Part shown: piece after piece, positions 1-10,044 of the stretch
How the letters are laid out: each line of letters starts with the position of its first letter
How positions within the stretch are numbered: position 1 is the first letter of the stretch
From: Tritrichomonas musculus
Taxonomy: Eukaryota; Parabasalia; Tritrichomonadida; Tritrichomonadidae
Length of the DNA stretch: 64,000 nt
Reading direction: 5' to 3'
Assembly (NCBI GenBank): GCA_039105265.1
Contig: JAPFFF010000001.1
Span: 8,246,001-8,310,000, forward strand
Position numbers and translations under genes: made by a program
The notes under the pieces: generated by a model
Databases searched by the model: none
What the model was told of the DNA's origin: nothing
The model's input: only the letters and a program-made list of their open reading frames with translations

Positions 1-1
1 T

Positions 2-638
2 AACGATGAAGGTATCTATATTAACGATATCTACTTCACCCACGACTTCCCTAGTGTTATTAGCATAGAAGAGGCGATCCAATACTTAATAGATAATAAT
101 GATTATGATATAGAATTATCCAATAATGATGGAGACTATGTTATCATGGATAACGATAAATTGGTTGGTAAGAACTGAATAACCTTCTTTCATAACACAG
201 AATACTATAGAATTAGATATAATTTCTATAACAAGTTTATCCAATCAATGGAGAGCACGAGCCTTAGAGGCAAAATTGGATCTCACATATCAGATTGGTT
301 ATACAATCCAGGTGAGCAATCAAGACAGCATTAACAATAGCTTGGAAACAGGTTTACTACGATTTGAGTGGCAATCAATATTAACAGCAATGCTGCTTAG
401 TGAAGAGTTCATCCTGGACCATCTTAACTATATTACAGAACTACTACCACAGGAATTAATTTATTACAATCCCATTAATAAGCAATGAAAGTTTGTCTAA
501 AACAAATTAGAGAACAACTCACTCGTTGTAGAACAACAAAATGTTACTGTGAAAGTTAATGACTTTTACTTGTATAACATTACAGAATACTGCGTAAACA
601 ATATTCTTCAACTATTTAGCTTTAATCTTTCAATATTA
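2..638 (+). pseudogene. degraded coding remnant, left part
   Basis: The DNA is coding-like in plus-strand frames up to the insertion point of the Tc1-like element at 639, with protein-like composition and few long AT runs, unlike the spacers elsewhere. The start lies outside the window. I do not recognise the family. Trichomonad genomes are full of Maverick/Polinton copies, and this may be such a fossil or another multicopy gene; that is a guess. It is clearly broken. Similar material resumes at 6918 beyond the nested transposons and probably has the same source. Confidence 0.4.
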
Positions 639-790
639 AACTGGTTTCATTAAATCGGAACGCTTTTTGAAAGAAATTTTCACTTTTTTATTAAGGTTTA
701 TTCAATTTTTTTTTTATCTCACATGAACAAATATAAATTTAAAAATTTAAAAACAAATAACTTTTCATTCCAATTTAAAATAGTTTTTTT

Positions 791-1513
791 TTATTCAAAA
801 TAACTAGAATCTGACTCACTTGATTCATCGTCAACATAAGATAATATTGGAAACTCATTTATAGCTAAAGTTTCTACTTGCTCGTTTACTTCAATAAAAT
901 AGCAATTTATATATGGAATGAGATAAAACTTTTTTGGAATAAAATCGTTGTTTAATAGAAGTAAGTTTATTTTTTGAGTTGAATCATTTTGAAATTGATG
1001 TTGAATAACGTTTGTTCTGTATTTTATAAGATTTGAATTATAATTTAATTCCAAGCCGGTTTGTTTCCAACTTTGATATCTTTTCTGAATTAAAAACTGG
1101 TCAATTTTTTCTGTAAAAATGAAAGGGGGTTCTTCTCTTTGAATCTTTGAAATATCATAAATCCTGGGTTTTAAATAAGGAGCTATCGTTTTGCCACATA
1201 CATGTATACACATTTCTAAGCGTTTCTTAAATGAATTAACCAAACGTTTTACTGTTTCCATGTCAATAGCTCCCCATTCTTTTTGAATTGCATTTAGTAA
1301 TTGTTCTCTATTTATCGGTTTAAGGCCAATTTACAATACTCCACATCATTTCCACTGGACTCAAATCCGGTGAATTTGAAGGCCAATCACAAACTATATT
1401 GCTTCTGTTAAAAATAAATTTTAATTGCAAAACTGTAAAATATTTTGTGCTCATGCAAAATTTATGAAATTTTGCAGTTGAAAATTGTGAGATTAAACTT
1501 TTTTTTGAAAATA
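791..1513 (-). pseudogene. C-terminal part of Tc1-like transposase of element A
   Basis: The minus strand encodes the WPSNSPDLSP-x-EMMW signature around the last catalytic residue of Tc1/mariner transposases (about 1340-1400), then a Tc1-like C-terminal region with LVNSFKKRLEMCI. Reading changes frame between the signature and the longest open stretch (791-1261, 156 codons), so the gene is broken. Part of the catalytic core appears missing between this piece and the N-terminal piece on the other side of element B. The residue after the signature spacing is Glu, so the family is of the DD34E (Tc1) kind. Confidence 0.8.
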
Positions 1514-1634
1514 AACTGGTTTAGCTAAATCGGAACAAAATTTTATTCAATTTAAAATTTTACATTGAATTTTAAAAAATAAACTATTTAAAAAGTTAAA
1601 AAACACTTCATCATTTGTTCCGATTTAGCTAATT
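1514..1634. repeat. extra inverted copy of the element B end (foldback)
   Basis: The left terminal repeat of element B (TAGCTAAATCGGAACAAA) recurs as its reverse complement about 80 bp inside the element. The two copies could pair as a hairpin with an AT-rich loop. It sits downstream of the transposase stop codon. Confidence 0.7.
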
Positions 1635-1686
1635 TTTAATTTTTATTAAGTTTTATAAAGAAAAATTAATTTTTTTATTTAAATTT

Positions 1687-2969
1687 TTAATCATCTATGT
1701 CATCAGACTCATAATCATTGTATTCTGGAGGAAATCTTTCATATGTTTCAAATTCTTCAAAATCATTGATCTGATTATTATAGTCACTTTGAACAATTGG
1801 GATTGTTACTTGTGGAATAGTGAAATTAATACCTCTGATATAATTTTGATTATTTATTACGATTAAAAGTCTTTTTGTTGTTTCATTATTTAACTTTTTA
1901 TGTTGCAGATATTTTGACCTATATTTGACCATATCTGCTCGTATATTAAATAATGCTGTTATTTCTTTACAACTTAAATTGTTAGAATTAATTATCATAT
2001 TATCAATTTCTTCACTAAATACATAAGGTTTTTCTTCTTCTTTGGTTACTTGAAATTCTTTTGGAATTTCATATTTTCGGTTTTTTAAGAAATGACTAAT
2101 TGACTTGCCTCCGACTTGAACGCACAATAATAATCTTTTTCTAAATGATAAAACAAGTCTGTTGACTGTATCGATGTCAATTTGATTCCACTCGTAATTT
2201 ACTGAGTTTCTCAGTTCTTTAGCATTTTTTGGTCGTTTTTCAGGAGGATAATTTGAAATACGGAGCTTTATAATTGCCCAAATCATTTCGATTTGGCTCA
2301 AGTCAGGGGAGTTTGACGGCCAACCTGTTACAAGTTCGCATCTTTCCATTAAAAATTGTAAAGATTCAGCTTTCGTGTGACAGGTTGCGCCGTCTTGTTG
2401 AAAATAAAATTGAGTGCCATTGAAATGTGCTTGAACTTTTTGAAAAAAATACATCTGAATAAACATTTCAACATATATTTCACTATTTACAGTACTGTCA
2501 AAAAAATTCAGATCTGATTTGAAACTAAGAGCTATTGCTCCCCAGGCCATGCATGCTTTAGGATATTTGGTTTTTTCTAAGAAAAATTGAGGACTCATGT
2601 TTCCTCTTTGTCTATAGATTCTGAATCAATCTGGTTCCAGACAAAAACGTGATTCGTCTAAAAATACAATTTTCTGAAAAAAACAATCGCCTAACTTTAA
2701 CTTTTCTAAAGAAAAATTATATCTTTTATTGAAGGATTGAATAAAACCAGCTCATATATATATTTTTCATGGTTTACTGTTATAGTCCTTAGTGCACCTA
2801 CCGGGTTGCCAGGCTCTCCTCGAGCTATTCTAGCCACTCGTTTTGGAGAAACACCACATCGTCTTATTTTTGTGGATGTTATATTCCAGTCCAGCATTCT
2901 TTTTATTTGGGCGTCTGTATATCTTATTTGTTTTGGTATATATTTGGGCTTTTGCTTTTTAGCACTCAT
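1687..2969 (-). pseudogene. Tc1-like DD34E transposase of element B, broken
   Basis: The minus strand reads from an ATG at 2969 through a basic N-terminal DNA-binding region (RYTDAQIKRMLDWNI, then GVSPKRVARIARG). It then carries the first catalytic Asp in VFLDESRF, the second in FQQDGATCHT, and the final Glu in WPSNSPDLSQIEMIW. I count 34 residues between the second Asp and the Glu, the Tc1-type DD34E spacing rather than mariner D34D. The frame is interrupted at least twice between 2599 and 2706, including one in-frame TGA just after the first Asp motif. The catalytic C-terminal piece (1687-2598) is open. The family normally has about 340 residues, and the pieces together match that. Confidence 0.85.
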
Positions 2970-3164
2970 TATTCATTTTTTCTGATAAAACCGAAAATTT
3001 TCATATGAAAATGAATATATTGCCAAATTAAATAAATAAAATATATTATTTTTATAATACATATATTTATTAATAATTAATTAATTAGAAATTATTTAGA
3101 CATAGCCAAATAATTTTAATATATTTAAATATCAAATACATTAAAATTGAATAAATATTGAAAA

Positions 3165-4148
3165 AGAAGGGTAGACAGTATTCCGTTAACAATTTTAAAA
3201 ACAAAAAAATCCTCAATATTAATTTATTCATCTATTTATTTTGATTTAAAAAATATAAACTATTTTTTAAGATATAAATTCGATTATATGCAGAAATAAT
3301 TTATAAAGTAATGAGATATTTTAATTTTTTTTTTCGAAAATTGAAAACTTTACATCATTTTCCTTCAAATTTGAAATGCCTATTCTTCAAAAATGTATCA
3401 TAGGAATGCAGTTTTGCAGAGTTAATACCAAAGTGTTTTTGCTATAGAAGCTGGTGTAAAATTTTCGCGAAGTTTTTAACGGTGAGTTTTTCGCAATGAA
3501 GATTGATTATTTTTTTCACAATTAACAACTAAATATATGAAAAATCATACAAATTAATAGATTTATCTACAGAATTGTACGATAATTTATCATTATTTCA
3601 TAATAATTGCATTCAAATTTATAATTATCTTCAAATTGAGTCATCTCTAGCAAATGTAAGAAACTATTTACTCATTTTAATATGATTTTCTTTTTTTATA
3701 AAACATATAACTTAATAGAAAACGCATTTCTTTTTTTTTTTAACTGATTGGTCATGTATCTAAAGTAATGATGGTTAATCTATATTATTTTTTATGTCAT
3801 GGCGTATTACTCTATTTCTAATTGTTATTAGTTTATTTTCTGTTGACATTCAGCTTAAAGTATTTCATATCAGAATTTAATCTAAAAAAAAAAAAATAAC
3901 AATTTGGTGTTTTAATAAATAATTAGCTTTAAATATTTCTAATTTTTCAATTTTTATTTATAATTTCATTTATTGTATAATGATCAATTATGCAATTTGC
4001 TAAAATAAATCATTCAGAGTCACTTTTTTGATAAATCTTCATGATTAAAAATGATTTTCTATATCAAATGTGTTAATTATCAAAATTATTTTTTATTTTA
4101 AATTATTGAATGAAAGAAATTAAAAGAAAATTAGTGACTTCCATCACA
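3165..4148. other. non-coding left arm of the P/hAT-type element
   Basis: This AT-rich stretch lies between the left terminal repeat and the transposase stop codon. No convincing ORF, tRNA or structured RNA is seen. It may hold subterminal binding sites and the 3' end of the transposase transcript. Confidence 0.5.
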
Positions 4149-6305
4149 TTACTCTTTTTCTTCAATGTCTTTGATGATGCTTCGAACTCTATCCTCTTCA
4201 TTGTCTTGTTCATCATCAGAATCTTCGGGTTGTATATTTGTACTAGCTTTTACTTTACTTTCTTCAACTTCAATTATTAAAGTTGATGGAGTTTGAGAAC
4301 GCGTAATCATCTTTGAGATTTGCTTACTTTCGGTAAGCCTTTTATCATTAGTAAGACCAGATCGAATGATCATTTTCTCTTTTTTGGCACTCATTATTTT
4401 GATATTTTTATGACTTTTGCCACATTGTAAAATGCTTTCAATGATACCAAACGCTTCTCCTTCAGGCATTATATCTTCACCATTTTCAGTTGCAAGTCTA
4501 AAAAGTTTCAAATCAAAGAAATCACCTTGATTGCGGAATTTGCTAAATAAACACCAAGCAATTTTAATATAATCAATGATGCTATGTGAGTTTGTTACTT
4601 CTTCTTCTTCTTCAATGAAAATGCCTGATGATGATTTTCTTTTGATTTCAGTTGAATCAATTTGAAGATTATTCGAGATTATTATTCTTAAAATTGCATC
4701 ATAGCACATTGCAAGAAACTTATCAGAGCAATCATTTCCTCTAGAAACACGACGAATACTTCCGAAAAAGTGTTCGAGATGATGCGAACCTAATGCGCCG
4801 AGATCAACGCATCCTTTCTTAGATATTTGATTGCTTAATGAGGCGCAAAGTGCCATGTATTTCTGGCAGAACTTCTTCTCAAATAAAGTAACACATTTCC
4901 CTTCACCTTTTGATTTCGAAGTTGATTGAGGTTTTATTGTTCCTTCAGATGTATATGCTTGGAGTTCTGTGTAGTAAATGTAAATAATACTGTATCCAAA
5001 TGATAGTAAATCAAGACGTTGGCTTTTTGTATAATTTTCATTAAGGATAGCTTCGATTAAAAGAGTTGATGGCATTAAAGAAAATGAAAGGTCAAATCTT
5101 TTAATCTTACGAAGATGCTGTATATTTTCTAAGGTAAAGAACTTGATTGGAAGTGTATCATCCATTTTCGTATAATGATTATTGTCTGTAATCCACTTTG
5201 GAATTCCACTCTTCTCAAATGATTCCTTATTAATGGTTGCGTTTGCTTCATAAAGTGTAGGGCAAATAGAAGCTCCACTAACTTTTCTATATCTATCACA
5301 CTTTGTTAAATGTAATAAATCTTCATAAATGAATCTTCCGCAATTGACATGAACTGCTAATTCAGCTAGATCTTCAAGTGTAAATTCAGGATGCAGTAAA
5401 ATCAGATTACATAACTCTTGAACAAAAGCATTTGTTCGTGAAAGCCATCCTGGGTCTCCATCATAGGCTTCGCCTATAATACTCATTCCAATCGATTTTA
5501 GATTATTCACAACGTCATCAAAAACACTTGTAATTGACTTGTTAGCATTTCCTGTTTCTTGAGGAATAATGCAAATGGGAATGCTAATGTAATTTGGATT
5601 TAAGGGACAAAGATATAAGACAAAAAAATATCTTATTGCTTGGTTTGCATGAGCTTCAACGAATGATGCAAAATCTTCTGGAGATCGAATGATTTGAATT
5701 GCATCAGATTCATCAATGTGATTTAAGTGGACAAGACCTGTTACTTCTCCATCTATTGAAACAGATATGTTAGGAGAAACTGAAACAGCATCAATTGCAA
5801 TAACTACGCGCCTATCGTTCATTTCATCTTTGTAAATTGTACTAATTAATTGTGAAAGAGATTCAATACTTCCATCAAAACTGATATTATATTGTTGAAG
5901 AAAACTTTTTTTCCATCTCATTGTTAATTTCCACGATGGAAAGGCGAATGTTTTTTTAAGCAATTCCATTAATGATCTACCATGAAATGAAATCAAAATA
6001 AAAAATTGACGCAACTTTTCAGATTGAAATCTATTTCCATGATTTGATGATGAAACATGGATGTTCGAGATATGGTCATACAAAATATTGTATTTCTCTT
6101 TACAAAATTCCATAATTGATGACCACAAATGAGGTCCTTTGGTTTCTTTTACATAATTTAAAAATTTATCTTTTAATTGATAAAACTTGTTTTTAAATCG
6201 TTGGTTTTCCGCATGTTCAACCTTGAATGTAATATTTTTATCTTTATCTTTCTCTTTTTCAGATCGAGATTTCCTTGCTTTTTGACCTGTTACTGAATTG
6301 AACAT
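4149..6305 (-). CDS. putative DDE transposase, P/hAT-like (718 aa)
   Basis: This is the only gene of the TIR element around it and would catalyse its cut-and-paste movement. The first in-frame ATG is at 6305; the open frame extends slightly upstream without another ATG. After a basic N-terminus comes a helical region, then hydrophobic VVIAIDAVSV with an Asp (about residue 172), GEAYDGDPGW with Asp (about 282-284), and LEHFFGSIRR with Glu (about 511). This order and the LExFFGxIR-like motif resemble the RNase H-like DDE fold of P/THAP9 and hAT transposases, where the Glu lies in a similar LENFFG motif. No zinc-binding THAP or BED domain is seen. The C-terminus (after about 600) is acidic and charged. 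Superfamily placement leans on the 8-bp target duplication and is tentative; the transposase role is likely. Confidence 0.72.
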   Translation of the reverse strand: MFNSVTGQKARKSRSEKEKDKDKNITFKVEHAENQRFKNKFYQLKDKFLNYVKETKGPHLWSSIMEFCKEKYNILYDHISNIHVSSSNHGNRFQSEKLRQFFILISFHGRSLMELLKKTFAFPSWKLTMRWKKSFLQQYNISFDGSIESLSQLISTIYKDEMNDRRVVIAIDAVSVSPNISVSIDGEVTGLVHLNHIDESDAIQIIRSPEDFASFVEAHANQAIRYFFVLYLCPLNPNYISIPICIIPQETGNANKSITSVFDDVVNNLKSIGMSIIGEAYDGDPGWLSRTNAFVQELCNLILLHPEFTLEDLAELAVHVNCGRFIYEDLLHLTKCDRYRKVSGASICPTLYEANATINKESFEKSGIPKWITDNNHYTKMDDTLPIKFFTLENIQHLRKIKRFDLSFSLMPSTLLIEAILNENYTKSQRLDLLSFGYSIIYIYYTELQAYTSEGTIKPQSTSKSKGEGKCVTLFEKKFCQKYMALCASLSNQISKKGCVDLGALGSHHLEHFFGSIRRVSRGNDCSDKFLAMCYDAILRIIISNNLQIDSTEIKRKSSSGIFIEEEEEVTNSHSIIDYIKIAWCLFSKFRNQGDFFDLKLFRLATENGEDIMPEGEAFGIIESILQCGKSHKNIKIMSAKKEKMIIRSGLTNDKRLTESKQISKMITRSQTPSTLIIEVEESKVKASTNIQPEDSDDEQDNEEDRVRSIIKDIEEKE

Positions 6306-6572
6306 TAAAAAAAAAAAATTCACAATTTCCCTGAAAGGTCAATATTTTTATGATGACGATCAACAAATCATAGAATTTATTATTATTATTAAAATAGATA
6401 TATCTTAATTTTTACCGTTAAAATTTAAATAAAAGAATACATTTATAATTATTATGAAATACATTTTATTATAGCAAAGTTATAGAAAATACCTTTGATA
6501 GGAAAAGACTGTATACCCTTCTATTGAAAAGTAAAAAAAATTGAATGGTTTCGATTTATCTAAACCAGTTTA

Positions 6573-6814
6573 TCTTGCAATTGTGAAGCTCGAAGTCTAG
6601 GATCTGCCAAAATAGTTTCTACGATAAAATTAAAATGCTCATTGTTAAATTTTTTAGGAGCTCCAGGAGGATTTCGACTTTCATTTCTAGAAATGCGTGC
6701 TATTCTTTTTGGTGACACATGTAAAGCTCTTATTTTCATTGTATTCATTCCCTCATCAATCATATTGTGTATTTGTTCATCTGTATATCTCTTCTTTTTT
6801 GGTTTCAATAACAA
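6573..6814 (-). pseudogene. N-terminal part of Tc1-like transposase of element A
   Basis: About 80 codons encode a basic, helix-turn-helix type DNA-binding region (KKRYTDEQIHNMID, then RALHVSPKRIARISR). It matches the N-terminus of the element B transposase in order and spacing (VSPKR-x-ARI-R, then a G-P-GA linker). The reading frame ends in the terminal repeat of inserted element B, which cut the gene here. The ATG is at 6814. Confidence 0.8.
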
Positions 6815-6917
6815 AGAAAATAAAGCATAAAATAATATTCTATTGATAAAGTTAAAATTGATTCAATATGATAAAAAAAGAAAAAAATTGAATCGTTCCG
6901 ATTTAATGAAACAAGTT

Positions 6918-7219
6918 TAAGAGTTACATGTAAGAGAAATGGTCGAAAATTAATAATATGATAACACTGTTATGAGAAAGTTCTTGTATCCAATATTGCT
7001 AAACGATTCGAATTAGATGAGCTTGTAACATACTTGGCTAATGATATAAAACAATTCGCTCCAATATACAAGCTGAATCCGCTTAACACATCCAACGTAG
7101 AAGATACAGCGATAAAGAAATTTAGAGTAAATAATTTCAAGAATATATCGACTCTCGAAACAGATAACTTACCAATCAAATTTATCGACTCCATTGTCCA
7201 TTTTATTTCCCCCAAATGA
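6918..7219 (+). pseudogene. degraded coding remnant, right part
   Basis: Beyond the nested transposons the plus strand is coding-like again, with about 80 residues of mixed hydrophobic and charged composition (for example VSNIAKRFELDELVTYLAND). It is probably the continuation of the remnant at the left edge, since element A inserted between them. The family is not recognised; a Maverick-type fossil is possible but unproven. Confidence 0.4.
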
Positions 7220-7703
7220 GAAACTCTATAGAGCAACGATATTTACAGTTTTTCTCTTACACATTGTTTTTCTAGTGAAGTTTTTCAAAGTTGAATATGA
7301 TCAAATTGAAATTCATATTTTTAAAAATATTAAAAAAATACCCATAATATATAAAATCTACTAGAAAGCATCCAACCATTATTATTCACATATTTTTGAC
7401 CTTTTTAGGTGACAAAAAGTACACTAGAGTAAAACTCACATAGCATTTTTTATTTTTGGAAAAAAAGTTGAATAGATTCCTCTAGACCACATCCTTGTTA
7501 TTCCCAAATAAATCGTTATATTAATTAAATACAATATTTTGAATCAGAAAAATATATTTTATATGATATAATTCATGATGTACCAAGCAGTGTTTAAAAA
7601 ATCATTAAAACGCTATCAATCAAAGATAAAAGTAAAGAATATTTTACTAATCGATATGTTTTTTATCCTACAAATGCGGTTCATGTTTTCTTTAATGAAT
7701 ATA
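7220..7703. other. gene-free AT-rich spacer
   Basis: It separates the decayed remnant from the 3' end of the coiled-coil gene. Nothing beyond simple AT runs is seen. Confidence 0.5.
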
Positions 7704-9419
7704 TTATTTTTGACCAGCAACTTTATCATGAAGGCTTTTATTTTCAGTTCTTAGCATAGAAATATTTCTCCTTAGTCTTGCAATTACAATTTGTGGATTT
7801 TTTTCATCTTCGACTTGACTTTCAGCAGGAGTAATACTTGAAATCTCTGGTTTTGAAGACAATTTTGTTCTAAGAGATTCATTTTCTGTTTCAAGCTCAT
7901 CTATTTTACTTTGTAAATCGCTTTTCTCTTTTTCAAATTTAGCTATTTGCTTAGAACTATTACTATCTTCACTTTGTGGCTGAGGCGGAGATGAATCTCC
8001 ATGAGTTTTTGGATCATTAATTTTACTTTTAAGTTCATTATTTTCATCTTGAAGATCTTGCTTGTCACTTTCAAGCTGATAAATCTTACTAGATAATGAT
8101 TTTTGCTCTTTCATACTGCTAACTTTGAGAGAATCAAATTTAGTTTTGAGGTCATTTACTTCATTTGTGAGATCATCAATCTCATTTTGGAGGAGTTTTT
8201 TATCCCTTTCGAGTTGGTCAATTGTATTATTTAATGCCTTTTGTTCTTTGTTTTGGTTGTTCTTTAATGTATCAAGTTGCTCTTTAAGGCTATTTATTTC
8301 ATTATTAAGTTCATCGTTGTCATCTTGAATGATTTTTTTATCGCTTTCAAGTTGATCGATTTGATTTGATAATTTTCGTTGCTCTTTATTATGACTGGTT
8401 TTTAAGGTAAGAATTTGCGATTTGAGATCGCTAACTTCTTCTTGAAGGCTATTATTTTCATCTTGAAGTTCATTCATTTTATCAGATGATGAGTCATTAG
8501 GTGTAGAAGAGGCATTTTTCAATGATTTATTCTCATTTTTCAATTTTTGGATTTGGTCGTTTAGATCATTATTTACTTCTTTAAGATTACTATTTTCAAC
8601 TTCGAGTTCACTTATTTTTTGAGTTGCTGACAGCTGTCCTTTCGAATTGCTCGATTTTAATGATTCATTTTCAGTTTTTAATTTTTTAATTTGTTCATTA
8701 AGTTCATCATTGGACTTTTTAAGATTACTATTTTCTTCTTGAAGTTCGCTGACTTCACCTGAATGAGTTTTATCTGCTTCTTGACTATTATTTTTCAAAG
8801 AAGTATTTTCAGTTTTTAATTTTTGAATTTGAGCTTTGAGATCTTCGTTTGAATCTTTGAGAGTGCTGTTTTCAATTTCGAGTTCACTTATTTTTTCAGT
8901 TACTGACTGTTGTTCTTTCAAATTATTTGATTTTAGTGATTCATTTTCTAACTTGAGCTTTTTAATTTGCTCATTAACTTCTTTGTTATCATCATTAGTT
9001 TCCTGAACTTTGAGTGGTTGCTTTGGAGACTCAACTTTAGGTGGTTGAGCTTTGGGAGGTTCAACTTTAGGTGGCTGAGCTTTAGGAGGTTCAACTTTAG
9101 ATTTTGGCGGTGGTTTAATTTCGGGCTGTTTTGTTACAGGAACCTCCTTAATTTTAAGTTTACCAATTTCTGGCTTTTCATCTGGTCCTTTTGGCTTATG
9201 ATTTTTAAACATTTGGCGTATTTCTTCTTTTCTATCTGCGGAAATACCAGCTTTATCGATTATTTTAGCAGCGTGTTTTTCAAAATCAATCGTAAAAAAC
9301 TCGTCATATTTAATTGCTTCCTCGATATTTGCACTTAAATAGGATATTGCAACACTAGTGAAAGCTCTGTTAGATGAAAGTAAATTGTTAACGTTACGAA
9401 GAATATCAACCTTTGACAT
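7704..9419 (-). CDS. coiled-coil protein with seven 46-residue repeats (571 aa)
   Basis: It is probably a cytoskeletal or scaffold protein; the family is not recognised. Residues 1-75 form a small helical globular domain (LRNVNNLLSSNRAFTSVAIS, then KIIDKAGISADRKEEIRQMF). Residues 90-140 are a Pro-Lys-rich hinge with repeats of VEPPKAQPPK. From 151 to 472 follow seven back-to-back repeats of exactly 46 residues, each starting like QIKKLK-x-EN. A Ser-rich break precedes a last short coiled coil that ends in RRNISMLRTENKSLHDKVAG. A TCACAAT initiator-like site lies shortly upstream of the ATG. The next gene upstream, the EF-hand-like protein, has the same orientation 625 bp away. Confidence 0.85.
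   Translation of the reverse strand: MSKVDILRNVNNLLSSNRAFTSVAISYLSANIEEAIKYDEFFTIDFEKHAAKIIDKAGISADRKEEIRQMFKNHKPKGPDEKPEIGKLKIKEVPVTKQPEIKPPPKSKVEPPKAQPPKVEPPKAQPPKVESPKQPLKVQETNDDNKEVNEQIKKLKLENESLKSNNLKEQQSVTEKISELEIENSTLKDSNEDLKAQIQKLKTENTSLKNNSQEADKTHSGEVSELQEENSNLKKSNDELNEQIKKLKTENESLKSSNSKGQLSATQKISELEVENSNLKEVNNDLNDQIQKLKNENKSLKNASSTPNDSSSDKMNELQDENNSLQEEVSDLKSQILTLKTSHNKEQRKLSNQIDQLESDKKIIQDDNDELNNEINSLKEQLDTLKNNQNKEQKALNNTIDQLERDKKLLQNEIDDLTNEVNDLKTKFDSLKVSSMKEQKSLSSKIYQLESDKQDLQDENNELKSKINDPKTHGDSSPPQPQSEDSNSSKQIAKFEKEKSDLQSKIDELETENESLRTKLSSKPEISSITPAESQVEDEKNPQIVIARLRRNISMLRTENKSLHDKVAGQK
8004..8969 (-). repeat. seven in-frame 138-bp coding repeats
   Basis: Aligning residues 151-196, 197-242, 243-288, 289-334, 335-380, 381-426 and 427-472 of the coiled-coil protein gives no gaps. 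Shared positions include the leading Q/K-I/L/F-x-x-LK, a mid ISEL or IDQLE core and the closing NDL or INSL. The first four and last three repeats form two subtypes. Confidence 0.85.
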
Positions 9420-10044
9420 TTAAAAATCCAATCTCCTTTTTGTAATTATTGTGAATGTTCACACAATTTTTTTCAATTAATAATTCATTTTTTGAATTGA
9501 ACGATTTATTTCATATTGATTGCAATTCTTTTTTGACATATTGAGTATTTTGTGAAATCGATGTTTAGCATAAATGAACTAGAAACATTAGAAATTATTT
9601 TTATAGCTAATTTATAAAAAATTCATGTGATTTCTTATACCAGAAGTTCTCATGGAGAACATTAATTATATTTAATATTCATATTGTATTAATAATTTTC
9701 ACATAAGATTTTAATTAAAACGCTTTTTAAAGAATACCGGCATAATTATCAGAAAAAAAAATCATTAGTTGTTGATGTTGGTAAATAGTTCATCAAAATC
9801 TTTTTAATGATTTCTTTGCAGGAACTAGTTTCAGTAAACATTAAATAAGCTTGGAGGGGAAAACTTTCACTTTGACAAAAACAAAACAAACAAATAAACT
9901 ATTTCATGGAAATAAAAAAGATATTTTTTAATTATAAAATAAAATAAAATAATCGCTTTGACATTCTTGTTTGATGAAATTATTAAATTTCAAGAAAGTA
10001 AAAATAATGTAATATCATATGGAATAGTTATTTCTTGATAGATC
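9420..10044. other. spacer with promoter of the coiled-coil gene
   Basis: It contains the upstream region of the minus-strand coiled-coil gene and the 3' end of the EF-hand-like gene. Apart from a TCACAATAATTA initiator-like site (minus strand) near 9450, no feature is seen. Confidence 0.45.

Larger units (their letters stand above)
3165..6522 (-). mobile_element. P/hAT-type DNA transposon with intact ORF, 8-bp target duplication
   Basis: The element runs from AGAAGGGTAGACAGTATTCC to the complement of AGAAGGGTATACAGTCTTTT. The direct repeat ATTGAAAA lies immediately outside each end (3157-3164 and 6523-6530). An 8-bp duplication is the rule for the hAT and P superfamilies and is not made by Tc1/mariner. 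The 3.36-kb unit holds one long uninterrupted gene on the minus strand, so it looks whole and may be recent. It sits in the 5' part of element B. Confidence 0.85.
1514..6570 (-). mobile_element. Tc1-like element B, inserted in element A
   Basis: The terminal inverted repeats begin AACTGGTTTAGCTAAATCGG on the left and AACTGGTTTAGATAAATCGA (complement) on the right. TA dinucleotides flank both ends (1512-1513 and 6571-6572). It sits inside the transposase gene of element A. Without the P/hAT-type insertion it is about 1.7 kb. Its ends resemble those of element A, so both belong to related subfamilies. The right end survives only as a 48-bp stub beyond the inner insertion. Confidence 0.87.
639..6917 (-). 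mobile_element. Tc1-like element A (outermost of three nested elements)
   Basis: The ends are near-perfect inverted repeats of about 24 bp: AACTGGTTTCATTAAATCGG and on at the left, AACTTGTTTCATTAAATCGG and on (complement) at the right. Both are bordered by TA (637-638 and 6918-6919), the target duplication of the Tc1/mariner superfamily. Without the inserted element B, about 1.2 kb remains, the normal size of such an element. Its transposase lies on the minus strand and is split into an N-terminal piece near the right end and a C-terminal piece near the left end. It is non-autonomous now. Confidence 0.88.
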
